Of a stretch of 64,000 nucleotides of DNA, positions 34,477 through 42,699 are shown piece after piece. Below the pieces are notes generated by a model, which saw only the letters and a list, made by a program, of their open reading frames with translations, had not been told where the DNA came from and did no database searches. This stretch comes from CAYPFY01 sp964410105 (GTDB lineage: Bacteria; Bacteroidota; Ignavibacteria; UBA10030; SZUA-254). Every line of letters begins with the position of its first letter. Positions within the stretch are counted from its first letter, which is position 1. The position numbers and the translations under genes were made by a program. The stretch spans positions 320,197-384,196 of the forward strand of contig CAYPFY010000001.1 in NCBI GenBank assembly GCA_964410105.1, read 5' to 3'.

Positions 34477-36048
34477 TCACAATATGACAGTACGGAGATC
34501 GCTAACCCCTTCGAGCCGGGCGATTTCATCGATGGTTTCTTTGGGAGGCATTTCGTCGAGGGAGATGATGGTAAGAGCCTTTCCCCCTTTATACCGGCCG
34601 AGCGAGAGGCCACCAATGTTGATGCGGGCGTTGGCGAGGACGGAACTGACCTTCGCAAGCATCCCGGGGCGGTCAACATTTGAATAGAGGACAAGGTTAC
34701 CCTCAGGGCGGATCTCGAAATGAAACTCGTCGATCCCTACTAGTCTAACATCGGACGATCCGAAAACCGTTCCTGCGAAGGTTCTGTGCTCACGGGTTGT
34801 CTCGTACTGGACTGCCAGCATATTTGTATAGTGGCCATGCTCCTCCGCTTCACGCACCTGCATGCTGATCCCCCGCTCTTTTGCCATGGTTGTCGCGTTC
34901 AGATAGTTGACCGGCTCGAAGAGCGGGGTTAGAAGGCCCTTCAGAAGCGCCGCCCCGAGAGACTGAGAGGTCTCCTTGAGATAAGAGCCATTCACAGTGA
35001 GGATTACCGATTTCAATTCCCCGAGCTTAAGCTGGGCGAGAAAATTCCCCATCCGTTCCGCCAGCTCAAAGTAGGGGCGGTACTCCTTCCTGAATGCATA
35101 CCGGATGAGATCGCCGTTGACCGCGCCCGTTATCCCCCGCTCTTTGAGGAAATCCGCTATCTGATGGGAAATCTGGAGAGCCACCTTCTCCTGCGCTTCC
35201 TCGGTTGAGGCTCCGAGATGGGGAGTGGCGACGACATGGGGATGACGAATCAGGGAAAAATCGCCGGGCGGTTCATTCTCAAAGACATCGAGGGCCGCCC
35301 CCGCGACTCTCCCCTCCTCGAGAGCGGCGAGCAGGTCCTTCTCATTGACGATGCCGCCGCGCGCGCAATTGATTATTCTTACCCCTTTTTTGCATTTCTG
35401 CAGGTTTTTCGTGTTGATGATCCCCTTCGTCTCGGGCGTGAGAGGGGTATGGAGAGAGATGAAATCAGAGCGCTCAAAAAGCTCGTCGAGCTCGACGAGC
35501 TGAATGCCCCTTTGTAAACATTTTTCCGAGGTGAGCAGGGGGTCGTAGGCAACGACGACCATTCCGAATGAGAGGGCCCGTGTCGCCAGTTCACTCCCGA
35601 CCTTCCCGAGGCCCATGACGCCGAGCGTTTTTTCAAATATTTCTACCCCGGTATATTTTTTCCGCTCCCAGTTCTCCCCTCTCAAGCTCTGATTGGCCTG
35701 GGGAATATTTCTGGCCAGAGAGAGCATAAGGGAGAAGGTATGCTCCGCCGTCGATATGGTATTTCCACCCGGCGTATTTAAAACGATGATGCCCCGGCGG
35801 GTGGCCGCCGAAACGTCGATATTGTCCACGCCCGCCCCCGCCCGCCCAACCGCCTTCAGCATCCCGGCAAAGTCCAGAAGATCGGAGGTAACCTTTGTCT
35901 GGCTCCTGACGATCAGGGCGTCGGCCGTCGCAATCCTCTTTTTGATCTCCGAAGCAGAAATTCCCGGGGCGTAATCGACCGCGAATCCTTCGCCTTCGAG
36001 TACTGCGATGCACTGCTCGTCAACCGCGTCCGTCACCAGGATAGTCAT
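34477..36048 (-). CDS. serA: D-3-phosphoglycerate dehydrogenase
   Basis: 523 residues from ATG at 36048. The long SerA form is complete: substrate-binding domain, NAD-binding motif GLGKVGSELATRA (about residue 145), catalytic Arg region INCARGGIVNEKDLL, Glu in FENEPP, His in ATPHLGAS, then the ASB intervening domain and a C-terminal ACT domain (about 450-523). It makes 3-phosphohydroxypyruvate for serine synthesis; the ACT domain usually gives serine feedback. It overlaps the upstream aminotransferase stop as ATGA. Confidence 0.96.
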   Translation of the reverse strand: MTILVTDAVDEQCIAVLEGEGFAVDYAPGISASEIKKRIATADALIVRSQTKVTSDLLDFAGMLKAVGRAGAGVDNIDVSAATRRGIIVLNTPGGNTISTAEHTFSLMLSLARNIPQANQSLRGENWERKKYTGVEIFEKTLGVMGLGKVGSELATRALSFGMVVVAYDPLLTSEKCLQRGIQLVELDELFERSDFISLHTPLTPETKGIINTKNLQKCKKGVRIINCARGGIVNEKDLLAALEEGRVAGAALDVFENEPPGDFSLIRHPHVVATPHLGASTEEAQEKVALQISHQIADFLKERGITGAVNGDLIRYAFRKEYRPYFELAERMGNFLAQLKLGELKSVILTVNGSYLKETSQSLGAALLKGLLTPLFEPVNYLNATTMAKERGISMQVREAEEHGHYTNMLAVQYETTREHRTFAGTVFGSSDVRLVGIDEFHFEIRPEGNLVLYSNVDRPGMLAKVSSVLANARINIGGLSLGRYKGGKALTIISLDEMPPKETIDEIARLEGVSDLRTVIL

Positions 36049-37184
36049 GTGCCGTTGAGGAGATAGGTTTGAGCCGCCTTCACACCTGCCCCGGCCGTGA
36101 AACTCCACCCGCAATCCGACAGAGATCGTTCGATAGCGGCCATGACGGTGACGACGTCGAGCTCATCGTAATAGCCGAGGTGGGAGATTCTGAAAATCTT
36201 GCCTGCGAATTCATCCTGCCCGCCGGCGATCGTGATCCCGTAGGATTTCAGGGAGGCATTGAATTTCTTCCATTCGAGACCTTCGGGCACCCAGACGGGG
36301 GTGACGGCGAACGAGGGGCTTTGGGAAAAAAGCTTCATGCCGAGCCCCGTGACTCCCGCACGCACGCCCATCGCCATCCGCTCATGCCGCGCCCAGATTT
36401 TCTCAACCCCTTCCTCTCTGATGTGCTGCAACGCGGCATCGGCCCCGATGATCAGGGAGGCAGCCGGGGTCCAGGGCGTGTCGTTCTTTTCAAAGGCCTT
36501 CAGGGCTTTCTCGAAGCTGAAATAGAATTTGGGAAGTTTTGAGTGTTTGAGCCGGGAAATCGCGCGGTCGCTGAGCGCGACGAAAGCAAGCCCGGGGGGT
36601 ATCATAATTCCCTTCTGCGAACCAGTCACACAGACGTCTATGCCCCATTCGCTGAACCGAAATTCGTGGGCTCCGATGGCTGTGATCCCGTCAACGCAGA
36701 CGAGCGCGTCCGAGTTTTCTCGGATCACGCGTGAAATAGTCTTGACATCGGTGGCGGTGCCGGTGGACGTTTCGCTGTGGGTCAGGTAGACGGCCATCGC
36801 CCCCGCGTTCTTCTTGAGCGCCTCGGCGATCTGGCCGGCATCCGGAGCTTTTCCCCAGTCCACCTTGATCTCGACCGCGTTGAGGCCCAGCGCCCTCGGC
36901 ATGAGAACCCATCTCTCCCCGAACTTTCCCCCGTTGACGGAGATGACGGTATCGCCCGGCGAGAAGAGGTTGACGAATGTCGCCTCCACTCCCCCCGTGC
37001 CGGAGCAGCAGAGGGTGATCACGGGCCCGTCCGTCTGAAAGAGGTAGCGAAGGTTTTGGTTGACCCTGGTGAAAATCTCCGAAAATTCCGGGCTCCGGTG
37101 GTGGATGATCGGCTCGGCCATCCTGAGCATGACGCTTTCCGGGACCGGTGTCGGCCCCGGCGTGAAAAGACGTTTCTTGAACAT
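36045..37184 (-). CDS. Class V aminotransferase (alanine-glyoxylate/phosphoserine type)
   Basis: 379 residues from ATG at 37184. It opens FTPGPTPVPESV, with IIHHRSPEF and SGTGGVEATF. The PLP lysine is in TGSQKGIMIPPGL (about residue 190). The sequence is of the serine-pyruvate/AGT type. In several bacteria without a classic SerC, this class makes phosphoserine. Direct coupling to serA (ATGA overlap) supports that role here. The stop of the amidohydrolase is one nt upstream. Confidence 0.88.
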   Translation of the reverse strand: MFKKRLFTPGPTPVPESVMLRMAEPIIHHRSPEFSEIFTRVNQNLRYLFQTDGPVITLCCSGTGGVEATFVNLFSPGDTVISVNGGKFGERWVLMPRALGLNAVEIKVDWGKAPDAGQIAEALKKNAGAMAVYLTHSETSTGTATDVKTISRVIRENSDALVCVDGITAIGAHEFRFSEWGIDVCVTGSQKGIMIPPGLAFVALSDRAISRLKHSKLPKFYFSFEKALKAFEKNDTPWTPAASLIIGADAALQHIREEGVEKIWARHERMAMGVRAGVTGLGMKLFSQSPSFAVTPVWVPEGLEWKKFNASLKSYGITIAGGQDEFAGKIFRISHLGYYDELDVVTVMAAIERSLSDCGWSFTAGAGVKAAQTYLLNGT

Positions 37185-37185
37185 G

Positions 37186-38862
37186 TCAGTTAGATGGTGT
37201 CTCTTTCCTGTAGATGATTTTTCCGTCCACAATCGTCATCTCGACATCCGTCGTCAGGATGTCGGAAGCGGGCACCTGCATGATGTCCCGGGACAAAACC
37301 GTGAGGTCGGCAAGTTTGCCGGTCTCGATCGTCCCCTTCTCGTTCTCCTCAAAGGCTCCGTAGGCCGCCCAGCGCGTGTAACAGCGGATGGCCTCATCCC
37401 TGCTCATCTTCTCCTGGGGGTACCATCCGTCCTGCGGATATCCGTCGCGATCCCGGCGAGTGACGGCGGCATAAAACCCCCAGAGGGGATTCAGGCCGTC
37501 GTTGGGAGAATCGGATCCGCCGATGATGATCGACCCCGTTTCAAGGAGCGAGCGCCAGGCGTACGCCCCGCGGATTCTCTGCGGGCCGAGCCGGGCTTCA
37601 GCCCAGTACATGTCGGAGGTGGCATGGACGGGCTCCATGCTGGGAAGGACTCCGAGCTTCTTGAACCGTGGAATATCTTCGGGGAGGAGAACCTGCACAT
37701 GTTCGATTCTCGGGCGATAATCTCCCGGAGGGAGCGCGGAGAGCGACTTTGCGTAAGCGTTGAGCGTGATGTGATTCCCGCGATCGCCGATGGCATGGAT
37801 GATCGGCTGGTACCCGTGGAGCATGGCGTCAAGAGAGCCCCGGGAGAGCTCTTCCTCGCTCGAGATGGTGGTCCCCCGGTTTCCCGGATCGTCGCTGTAC
37901 GAATCGACAAGGGCCGCCCCGCGCGACCCCAGGGCACCGTCGGAGTACATCTTGATGGCACGGAGCGTGAACATCCCCCGGACCGGTTCCCGGTTCCGCC
38001 AAAAGTCCCAGGCGTCGCCCGGGATGCTGATGGCTGCATAGATCCTGAGAGGCAGACGCCCCCCGGCTTCGAGGGCTCTGTACGCGCTGATGACGAGACT
38101 ATCGACCCCCATATCGGCCACTTCCGTGATCCCCGCCTTCGCGCATTCTTCGGCCGCCCGCAAGATATTTTTCTCGACATCCGACCGGGTCGGCGTCGGC
38201 ATCTTTGAGGAGATGAGCCTGCGTGCGTTGTCCTCGACCAGGATTCCTGTGGGAATTCCCTTGGAATCCCGTACAATCCTTCCCCCGGGCGGATCGGGAG
38301 TGTCCCGGGACACTCCGGCGATCGCCATCGCGACATGATTCACCCAGATCGCGTGCCCGTCTACACGTATAAGCTCGACGGGATTCCGAGGCGATACCGA
38401 ATCCAGAATATCCGCCGTCGGAAATTCCCGCGACGGCCACAGATTCTGATCCCAGCCTCTTCCCGTGATCCATTCTCCCGCCGCGACCTGCGAGACCCGT
38501 TCGCGGACCATCCTGACGGCCTCCTCCGGGGAGGGGACGCCGTAAAGGATGACCGAATTCATCAGCGCTCCGAGGCCGTTCATGTGCGCGTGCCCGTCGA
38601 TGAGCCCCGGATAGACCGTTTTCCCCCTGAGATCGATCACCGAATCGGTCCGGAATCTGGCAAGATCCTCGCGCGAACCGACTCCGACGATCCGGTTCCC
38701 CCGGAGGGCAATCGCATCGCAGACCGTATTATTCCGGTCGAGCGTGTAGACTCTCCCGTTCACAAGAAGCATGGAAGCCTCACGTTGGGTCGTCGTGACG
38801 ACGAAGACAAAGGAAATGATGGCAGAGACGATGAGGAGAACTCGCGGAAGCGCCCGGTTCAT
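37186..38862 (-). CDS. YtcJ-like amidohydrolase (amidohydrolase 3 family)
   Basis: 558 residues. An N-terminal hydrophobic helix (about 8-24) could be a signal or membrane anchor. The metal-dependent hydrolase domain shows GLIDGHAHM (about residue 91), RVDGHAIWVNH, IHAIGDRGN and the active-site Asp in GGSDSPNDG. Family members remove formyl or other acyl groups from amines or act on imidazolones; the substrate is unknown. It is the first gene of the amidohydrolase-aminotransferase-serA unit and has a promoter-like pair upstream. No clear ribosome binding site is seen before ATG. Confidence 0.82.
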   Translation of the reverse strand: MNRALPRVLLIVSAIISFVFVVTTTQREASMLLVNGRVYTLDRNNTVCDAIALRGNRIVGVGSREDLARFRTDSVIDLRGKTVYPGLIDGHAHMNGLGALMNSVILYGVPSPEEAVRMVRERVSQVAAGEWITGRGWDQNLWPSREFPTADILDSVSPRNPVELIRVDGHAIWVNHVAMAIAGVSRDTPDPPGGRIVRDSKGIPTGILVEDNARRLISSKMPTPTRSDVEKNILRAAEECAKAGITEVADMGVDSLVISAYRALEAGGRLPLRIYAAISIPGDAWDFWRNREPVRGMFTLRAIKMYSDGALGSRGAALVDSYSDDPGNRGTTISSEEELSRGSLDAMLHGYQPIIHAIGDRGNHITLNAYAKSLSALPPGDYRPRIEHVQVLLPEDIPRFKKLGVLPSMEPVHATSDMYWAEARLGPQRIRGAYAWRSLLETGSIIIGGSDSPNDGLNPLWGFYAAVTRRDRDGYPQDGWYPQEKMSRDEAIRCYTRWAAYGAFEENEKGTIETGKLADLTVLSRDIMQVPASDILTTDVEMTIVDGKIIYRKETPSN

Positions 38863-38890
38863 CAGGTGGCATTGGGATCAAAGACGGAGC

Positions 38891-38918
38891 AATATATCAC
38901 TTTTCGCCGACATTACAA
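38891..38918 (-). promoter_or_regulatory. Promoter of amidohydrolase-aminotransferase-serA unit
   Basis: Minus strand TTGTAA, 16-nt spacer, TATATT, about 29 bp upstream of the amidohydrolase ATG, within the 109-bp divergent region shared with mazG. Confidence 0.6.
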
Positions 38919-38971
38919 ATGTTTGCATCTCACGGCGGGAATCTCTAAGTTCATCTCCGAAAGGAGAAGTC

Positions 38972-39730
38972 ATGTCACTCACCACTTTTTCTGAATTCGT
39001 CGAGATCACCAAGAGGCTCAGGAAGGAATGCCCGTGGGACCGGGAGCAGACCCATTCCTCCATCCGGAACAGTCTCATCGAGGAGGCCTACGAGGTGGTC
39101 GAGGCGATCGACACTGAAAACAGCGATGCATTGCGCGAGGAGCTGGGGGACATCCTCCTCCATGTTGTTTTCCATTCGAACATCGCTGAGGAATCTTCCG
39201 AATTCACCCTGGGCGAGGTCATCGATGGCATTTCAAAGAAACTGATACGGCGGCATCCGCATGTTTTCGGGGAACTCCGCGTCGAGGGGGCGGATGACGT
39301 CAAGAAGAACTGGGAAAGGCTCAAACTGGAGGAGGGGAGGGAGTCGCTCCTCGACGGGGTCCCGGCGGAGATGCCGTCCCTCCTGCGGGCGCACAGAATC
39401 TCAGAAAAGGCGTCGAAGGCGGGGTTTGACTGGGCGAAGGCCGAGGAGGTGCGGATGAAAATTCTCGAAGAGTTGGCAGAGCTCGAGGAGGCCGTCGGCG
39501 AGGGGGATCCGGCCAGGATGGAATCCGAGTTCGGGGATCTCCTCTTCGCCGTGGTGAACTACGCGAGGTTTCTCCGGGTAAACCCGGAAAAAGCGCTTGG
39601 CGGAACCGTTGACAAATTCAGGAAAAGATTTCAGTTCATGGAGCAGAGGCTGAGGGAACAGGGAAAGGACATATATACCTCGACGCCCGGCGAGATGGAC
39701 GCTCTGTGGAACGAGGCGAAGAAAACCTAG
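38972..39730 (+). CDS. mazG: Nucleoside triphosphate pyrophosphohydrolase MazG
   Basis: 252 residues from ATG at 38972 with AAAGGAG 6 nt upstream. Two MazG domains are visible. The first has KECPWDREQTH, LIEEAYEVVEAI and EELGDILLHVVF (residues about 18-60); the second has ILEELAELEEAV and EFGDLLFAVVNYARF. Each gives the ExxE...ExxD metal site. It hydrolyses NTPs, including non-canonical ones, to NMP and PPi. It stands alone on the plus strand, and its last 4 nt overlap the 3' end of phoH. Confidence 0.95.
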   Translation: MSLTTFSEFVEITKRLRKECPWDREQTHSSIRNSLIEEAYEVVEAIDTENSDALREELGDILLHVVFHSNIAEESSEFTLGEVIDGISKKLIRRHPHVFGELRVEGADDVKKNWERLKLEEGRESLLDGVPAEMPSLLRAHRISEKASKAGFDWAKAEEVRMKILEELAELEEAVGEGDPARMESEFGDLLFAVVNYARFLRVNPEKALGGTVDKFRKRFQFMEQRLREQGKDIYTSTPGEMDALWNEAKKT

Positions 39731-40707
39731 CTTCCGTTTGAATGGAATTTGTCGTAGGCGTCGATGATGTCTTTGACGAGCCTGTGCCGTACGACGTCGC
39801 TCCGGTCGAAATAACAGAATTTTATCCCCGCGATCTCCTTCAAAACCTCCCGGATCTGGACCAGCCCCGACGTGGTTTTCACCGGCAGGTCGATCTGTGT
39901 GATATCGCCGGTGATGATCGCCTTTGAATTTGCGCCGAGCCGGGTGAGGAACATCTTCATCTGCATGCTCGACGCGTTCTGGGCTTCATCCAGGATGACA
40001 TAAGCGTTGTTAAGGGTCCGGCCTCTCATGTAGGCCAGGGGCACCACCTCTATCACCCGCCGTTCGATATACGTCTTCAGCTTTTCAGGCGGGATCATGT
40101 CGTCAAGGGCGTCGTACAGGGGGCGGAGGTAGGGATCGACCTTGTCCTTCAAATCCCCCGGCAGGAATCCGAGGCTCTCCCCCGCTTCAACCGCGGGGCG
40201 GGCGAGGATGATTTTCATGATCTCGCGGTTCTTGAGGGCGGCCACGGCCATGGCGACGGCGAGGTATGTCTTCCCGGTGCCGGCGGGTCCGATCGCGAAG
40301 ACGATATCGTTGCGTGCGATCTGGTGGATATACTCGCGCTGCCCCTGTGATTTCGCACGGATGATCCCGTTGCGCGTGAAAAGGACGACGCTTTCCAGTT
40401 CGTCCTGGCTGATCTCCCCCGCGATATTTTTCGGGACGGCGGGCTCTCCGTTGACTTTCACAAGGTCGACGACCGTTTCGACGTCGTTGACCGAAATGCT
40501 TCCGTTCTTGTTGAGGATGTAGATGAGCTCCTTAAAAATCTTCTCAAGCTCCTCCACCTGCTGCTGGTTCCCCCGCAGAGTCACGTGCTCTCCGCGCACC
40601 GTGATCGTCGCGTCGTAACGATTCTCGAGCACCTGCAGGTTGGCGTCGTTCAGGCCGAGGAGCCTGACCATGTCCACACCTTCCGCTCGGATCTTTCTTT
40701 CAGCCAA
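39727..40707 (-). CDS. phoH: PhoH family protein
   Basis: 326 residues from a TTG at 40707, eight nt after AGGAAA. A GTG start at 40794 is possible but would run through a terminator-like hairpin. An N-terminal KH-like segment (about 20-75, ATITVRGEHVTLRGN) is followed by the ATPase domain with Walker A GPAGTGKT (about residue 143), PAVEAGESLGFLPGD, and Walker B VILDEAQNA. It is a cytoplasmic RNA-binding ATPase related to RNA helicases. The length is typical. Confidence 0.93.
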   Translation of the reverse strand: MAERKIRAEGVDMVRLLGLNDANLQVLENRYDATITVRGEHVTLRGNQQQVEELEKIFKELIYILNKNGSISVNDVETVVDLVKVNGEPAVPKNIAGEISQDELESVVLFTRNGIIRAKSQGQREYIHQIARNDIVFAIGPAGTGKTYLAVAMAVAALKNREIMKIILARPAVEAGESLGFLPGDLKDKVDPYLRPLYDALDDMIPPEKLKTYIERRVIEVVPLAYMRGRTLNNAYVILDEAQNASSMQMKMFLTRLGANSKAIITGDITQIDLPVKTTSGLVQIREVLKEIAGIKFCYFDRSDVVRHRLVKDIIDAYDKFHSNGS

Positions 40708-40752
40708 TAAGATTTTCCTTTCTCGCCCCTTGCCGGGGTTCTCCAAAATGCA

Positions 40753-40788
40753 AGAAGCCCTTCCCCGCCTTGCGCGGAAAGGGCTTCT
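40753..40788 (-). terminator. Hairpin between LysM gene and phoH
   Basis: AGAAGCCCTT pairs perfectly with AAGGGCTTCT across a GC-rich 16-nt loop. The downstream T run on the minus strand is poor (TTGCATTTT). It probably ends the lipoprotein/LysM unit. Confidence 0.6.
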
Positions 40789-40846
40789 CGTCACATATCA
40801 TAACGCCGTACTCAATACGGGACTTTGACTGCTGCTCCTTGTCCGG

Positions 40847-41587
40847 TTAGTGTGATTCGGATGACGGGCCGGCGGCTTTCTTCCGGTAGTATCGTGTCGC
40901 GGCCGACTTCTCTTCTCGCGACAGATCGTTTCCCTCGGGAATCTTCAGAACCCACCGGGGTTTGATAATGTCCGGGTCCTTTATCTTGTCCCTGTTTCCC
41001 TGCCAGATCTTCGGCCACAGCCAGGCGTTCGCGTAAACGTCCTTCTTCTTTGCAATATTCCAGAGGCAATCCCGGTCGCGGGACCACGTTCCCACGGTAT
41101 AGGTCTTCTCCTTCTGCATGCTGTTCAAAAGAGCGGTGACCTTCTCCTGGAGGGAGTGGACGCGGTCGCCGTAGCGCGGGATGAGGGCGATCTTGCTCTG
41201 GGCCATCTCCTTTAATCGTGAATCCATCCGGGCGACTTCGTCCTTGTGCTGAACGAGCTCGGCGTCGGACATCCTCTGAAGTTCGGCGACGCGGTTTTCC
41301 ATGTCGGTGAGTTCTTTCTCAAACGCCTCGACGTCGGCGCGGGTCACCCCCAGCATGGCGTAGAGAGCGTCCTCGCAGGCCCGGATATCGGCATCGAGTT
41401 TATCCGAGCGGACCTGCATCGTGGCGACTTCGTCCGTGAGCGACTTCAGCTGCGCCTGGAGCTCGGCCACCTGTTTCGTGTTGTCGGCCATCTGCCGCTG
41501 CCACTCGTCTTTGGACATTTTCTCTTCCTGACCGGCGGCCAGGGCGACTAGACAGGCCATCATTATCGAAAGGAGGATAGTCTTCAT
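40847..41587 (-). CDS. Periplasmic coiled-coil protein with C-terminal LysM domain
   Basis: 246 residues. A signal peptide (MKTILLSIMMACLVALAAG) is followed by a long coiled coil (about residues 28-155). A LysM-like domain comes next, YTVGTWSRDRDCLWNIAKK...WQGNRDKIKDPDIIKPRWVLKIP (about 165-220), then a basic tail. LysM binds peptidoglycan, so the protein may span the periplasm as a tether. It starts just after the stop of the coiled-coil lipoprotein gene. The two are probably co-expressed from the promoter at 41896-41924. Confidence 0.8.
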   Translation of the reverse strand: MKTILLSIMMACLVALAAGQEEKMSKDEWQRQMADNTKQVAELQAQLKSLTDEVATMQVRSDKLDADIRACEDALYAMLGVTRADVEAFEKELTDMENRVAELQRMSDAELVQHKDEVARMDSRLKEMAQSKIALIPRYGDRVHSLQEKVTALLNSMQKEKTYTVGTWSRDRDCLWNIAKKKDVYANAWLWPKIWQGNRDKIKDPDIIKPRWVLKIPEGNDLSREEKSAATRYYRKKAAGPSSESH

Positions 41588-41588
41588 A

Positions 41589-41849
41589 TCACTTACCCAT
41601 CGCTTTCTTGACGGCCTCTTGATCTGACTGGCACTGCTTCAGCTTTGCATCCTTGTCAGCCATCTTCTTTGTGAGGTCTGTCTTTGATTTCTCCTTCTCG
41701 CCAATCTGGTCTCTGAGCGATTTCACCTGAGACTGGAGCAGTCTCAGCTGATTCATTTCCTCCTCCGACGGCGAGCTCGAACATCCCGCCGCGAGAAGAA
41801 TGCCCCCCGACAGGAGCGCTGCGGCGATGATTGCGTTCAAGACTTTCAT
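41589..41849 (-). CDS. Small coiled-coil lipoprotein
   Basis: 86 residues from ATG at 41849 with GAGGAG upstream. The lipobox LAAGC gives Cys23, followed by SSSPSEEE and one continuous helix with heptad spacing (LRLLQSQVKSLRDQIGEKEK...). This is a Lpp-like layout: a lipid anchor and a coiled coil, without the C-terminal Lys crosslink of Lpp (it ends AMGK, so a Lys is in fact last). It is coupled to the LysM gene. A role in joining outer membrane and peptidoglycan is inferred. Confidence 0.75.
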   Translation of the reverse strand: MKVLNAIIAAALLSGGILLAAGCSSSPSEEEMNQLRLLQSQVKSLRDQIGEKEKSKTDLTKKMADKDAKLKQCQSDQEAVKKAMGK

Positions 41850-41895
41850 AAACCCTCTCCTCAAGTGAGTAATCCCCATCTTTAACTCAGGGGTG

Positions 41896-41924
41896 AAAAT
41901 AACAAATAAATAGTTCTTTGTCAA
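41896..41924 (-). promoter_or_regulatory. Promoter of lipoprotein-LysM unit
   Basis: Minus strand TTGACA, 17-nt spacer, TATTTT, 46 bp upstream of the lipoprotein ATG and 36 bp past the radC stop. Confidence 0.78.
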
Positions 41925-41959
41925 ATAACTTCATATGAGGCGTGCAAACCCATTTCTTT

Positions 41960-42679
41960 CTATAAGAGACCCCTTTCCGCAAAACTGGCGTATTTATCGA
42001 TAGCGATGATGATATGGTCGTGCACCGGGATGCCGATGATCCGCCCCGCATCGATCAGCTGATGGGTGATTTGCAGATCCTCAGAGCTCGGCTCCGGATT
42101 TCCCGAGGGATGGTTGTGGAGGAGAATGACGCTTGCGGCGGGCTCCAAGATTGCGGGTCGAAAGACCTCCCGCGGATGGACAAGGGAGCTATTCAGTATC
42201 CCGGTCGAAACCGTCGCATCCCGGAGCAGGTGGTTGGCGCTGTCGAGGAGAAGCACCTTGAATTCCTCCTGCTTGCGGTCCCTCATCATCGGCTGGTATC
42301 GGCGGACGACGTCGTCCGGCGAATTGATTCTCGGTTTCTCTTCCCGGCGGTCGGTGGCTGCACGCCTGCCCAGCTCGAACGCGGCCACGATGCCCACCGC
42401 CTTGGCGGCGCCCACCCCCTTGTAGTGCTGAAGCTCCTGGTATGAGCGGCACGCGAGATTCTCCAGGGACCGGAATCCCCGCAGGAGAGTCTTTGCAAGA
42501 TCGACCGCCGTAATTCGTCCCGTCCCGGAGCGGAGAAGTATCGCGAGGGTCTCTGCGTCGGAGAGCGCCTGTGGGCCTCCCCGCATGAGTTTCTCCCTCG
42601 GTCTTTCCTCGATCGGCCAGTCGGAGATGGTGGAATGGTACGCCGAAGGCTCGCTCACCTTCTTGATGTGTCGCGTCAT
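41960..42679 (-). CDS. radC: RadC family JAB-domain protein
   Basis: 239 residues. The N-terminal UPF0758 helix-hairpin-helix region (GPQALSDAETLAILLRSGT, HYKGVGAAKA) precedes the JAB1/MPN metal domain with HNHPSGNPEPSSED (about residues 187-200) and the closing VHDHIII. The metal site is complete. The function remains unclear despite the name; it is not required for recombination in E. coli. GGGAGG lies before the ATG, which is 20 bp after the periplasmic binding protein gene. Confidence 0.92.
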   Translation of the reverse strand: MTRHIKKVSEPSAYHSTISDWPIEERPREKLMRGGPQALSDAETLAILLRSGTGRITAVDLAKTLLRGFRSLENLACRSYQELQHYKGVGAAKAVGIVAAFELGRRAATDRREEKPRINSPDDVVRRYQPMMRDRKQEEFKVLLLDSANHLLRDATVSTGILNSSLVHPREVFRPAILEPAASVILLHNHPSGNPEPSSEDLQITHQLIDAGRIIGIPVHDHIIIAIDKYASFAERGLL

Positions 42680-42699
42680 GACTGCCTCCCTGCAGAATG

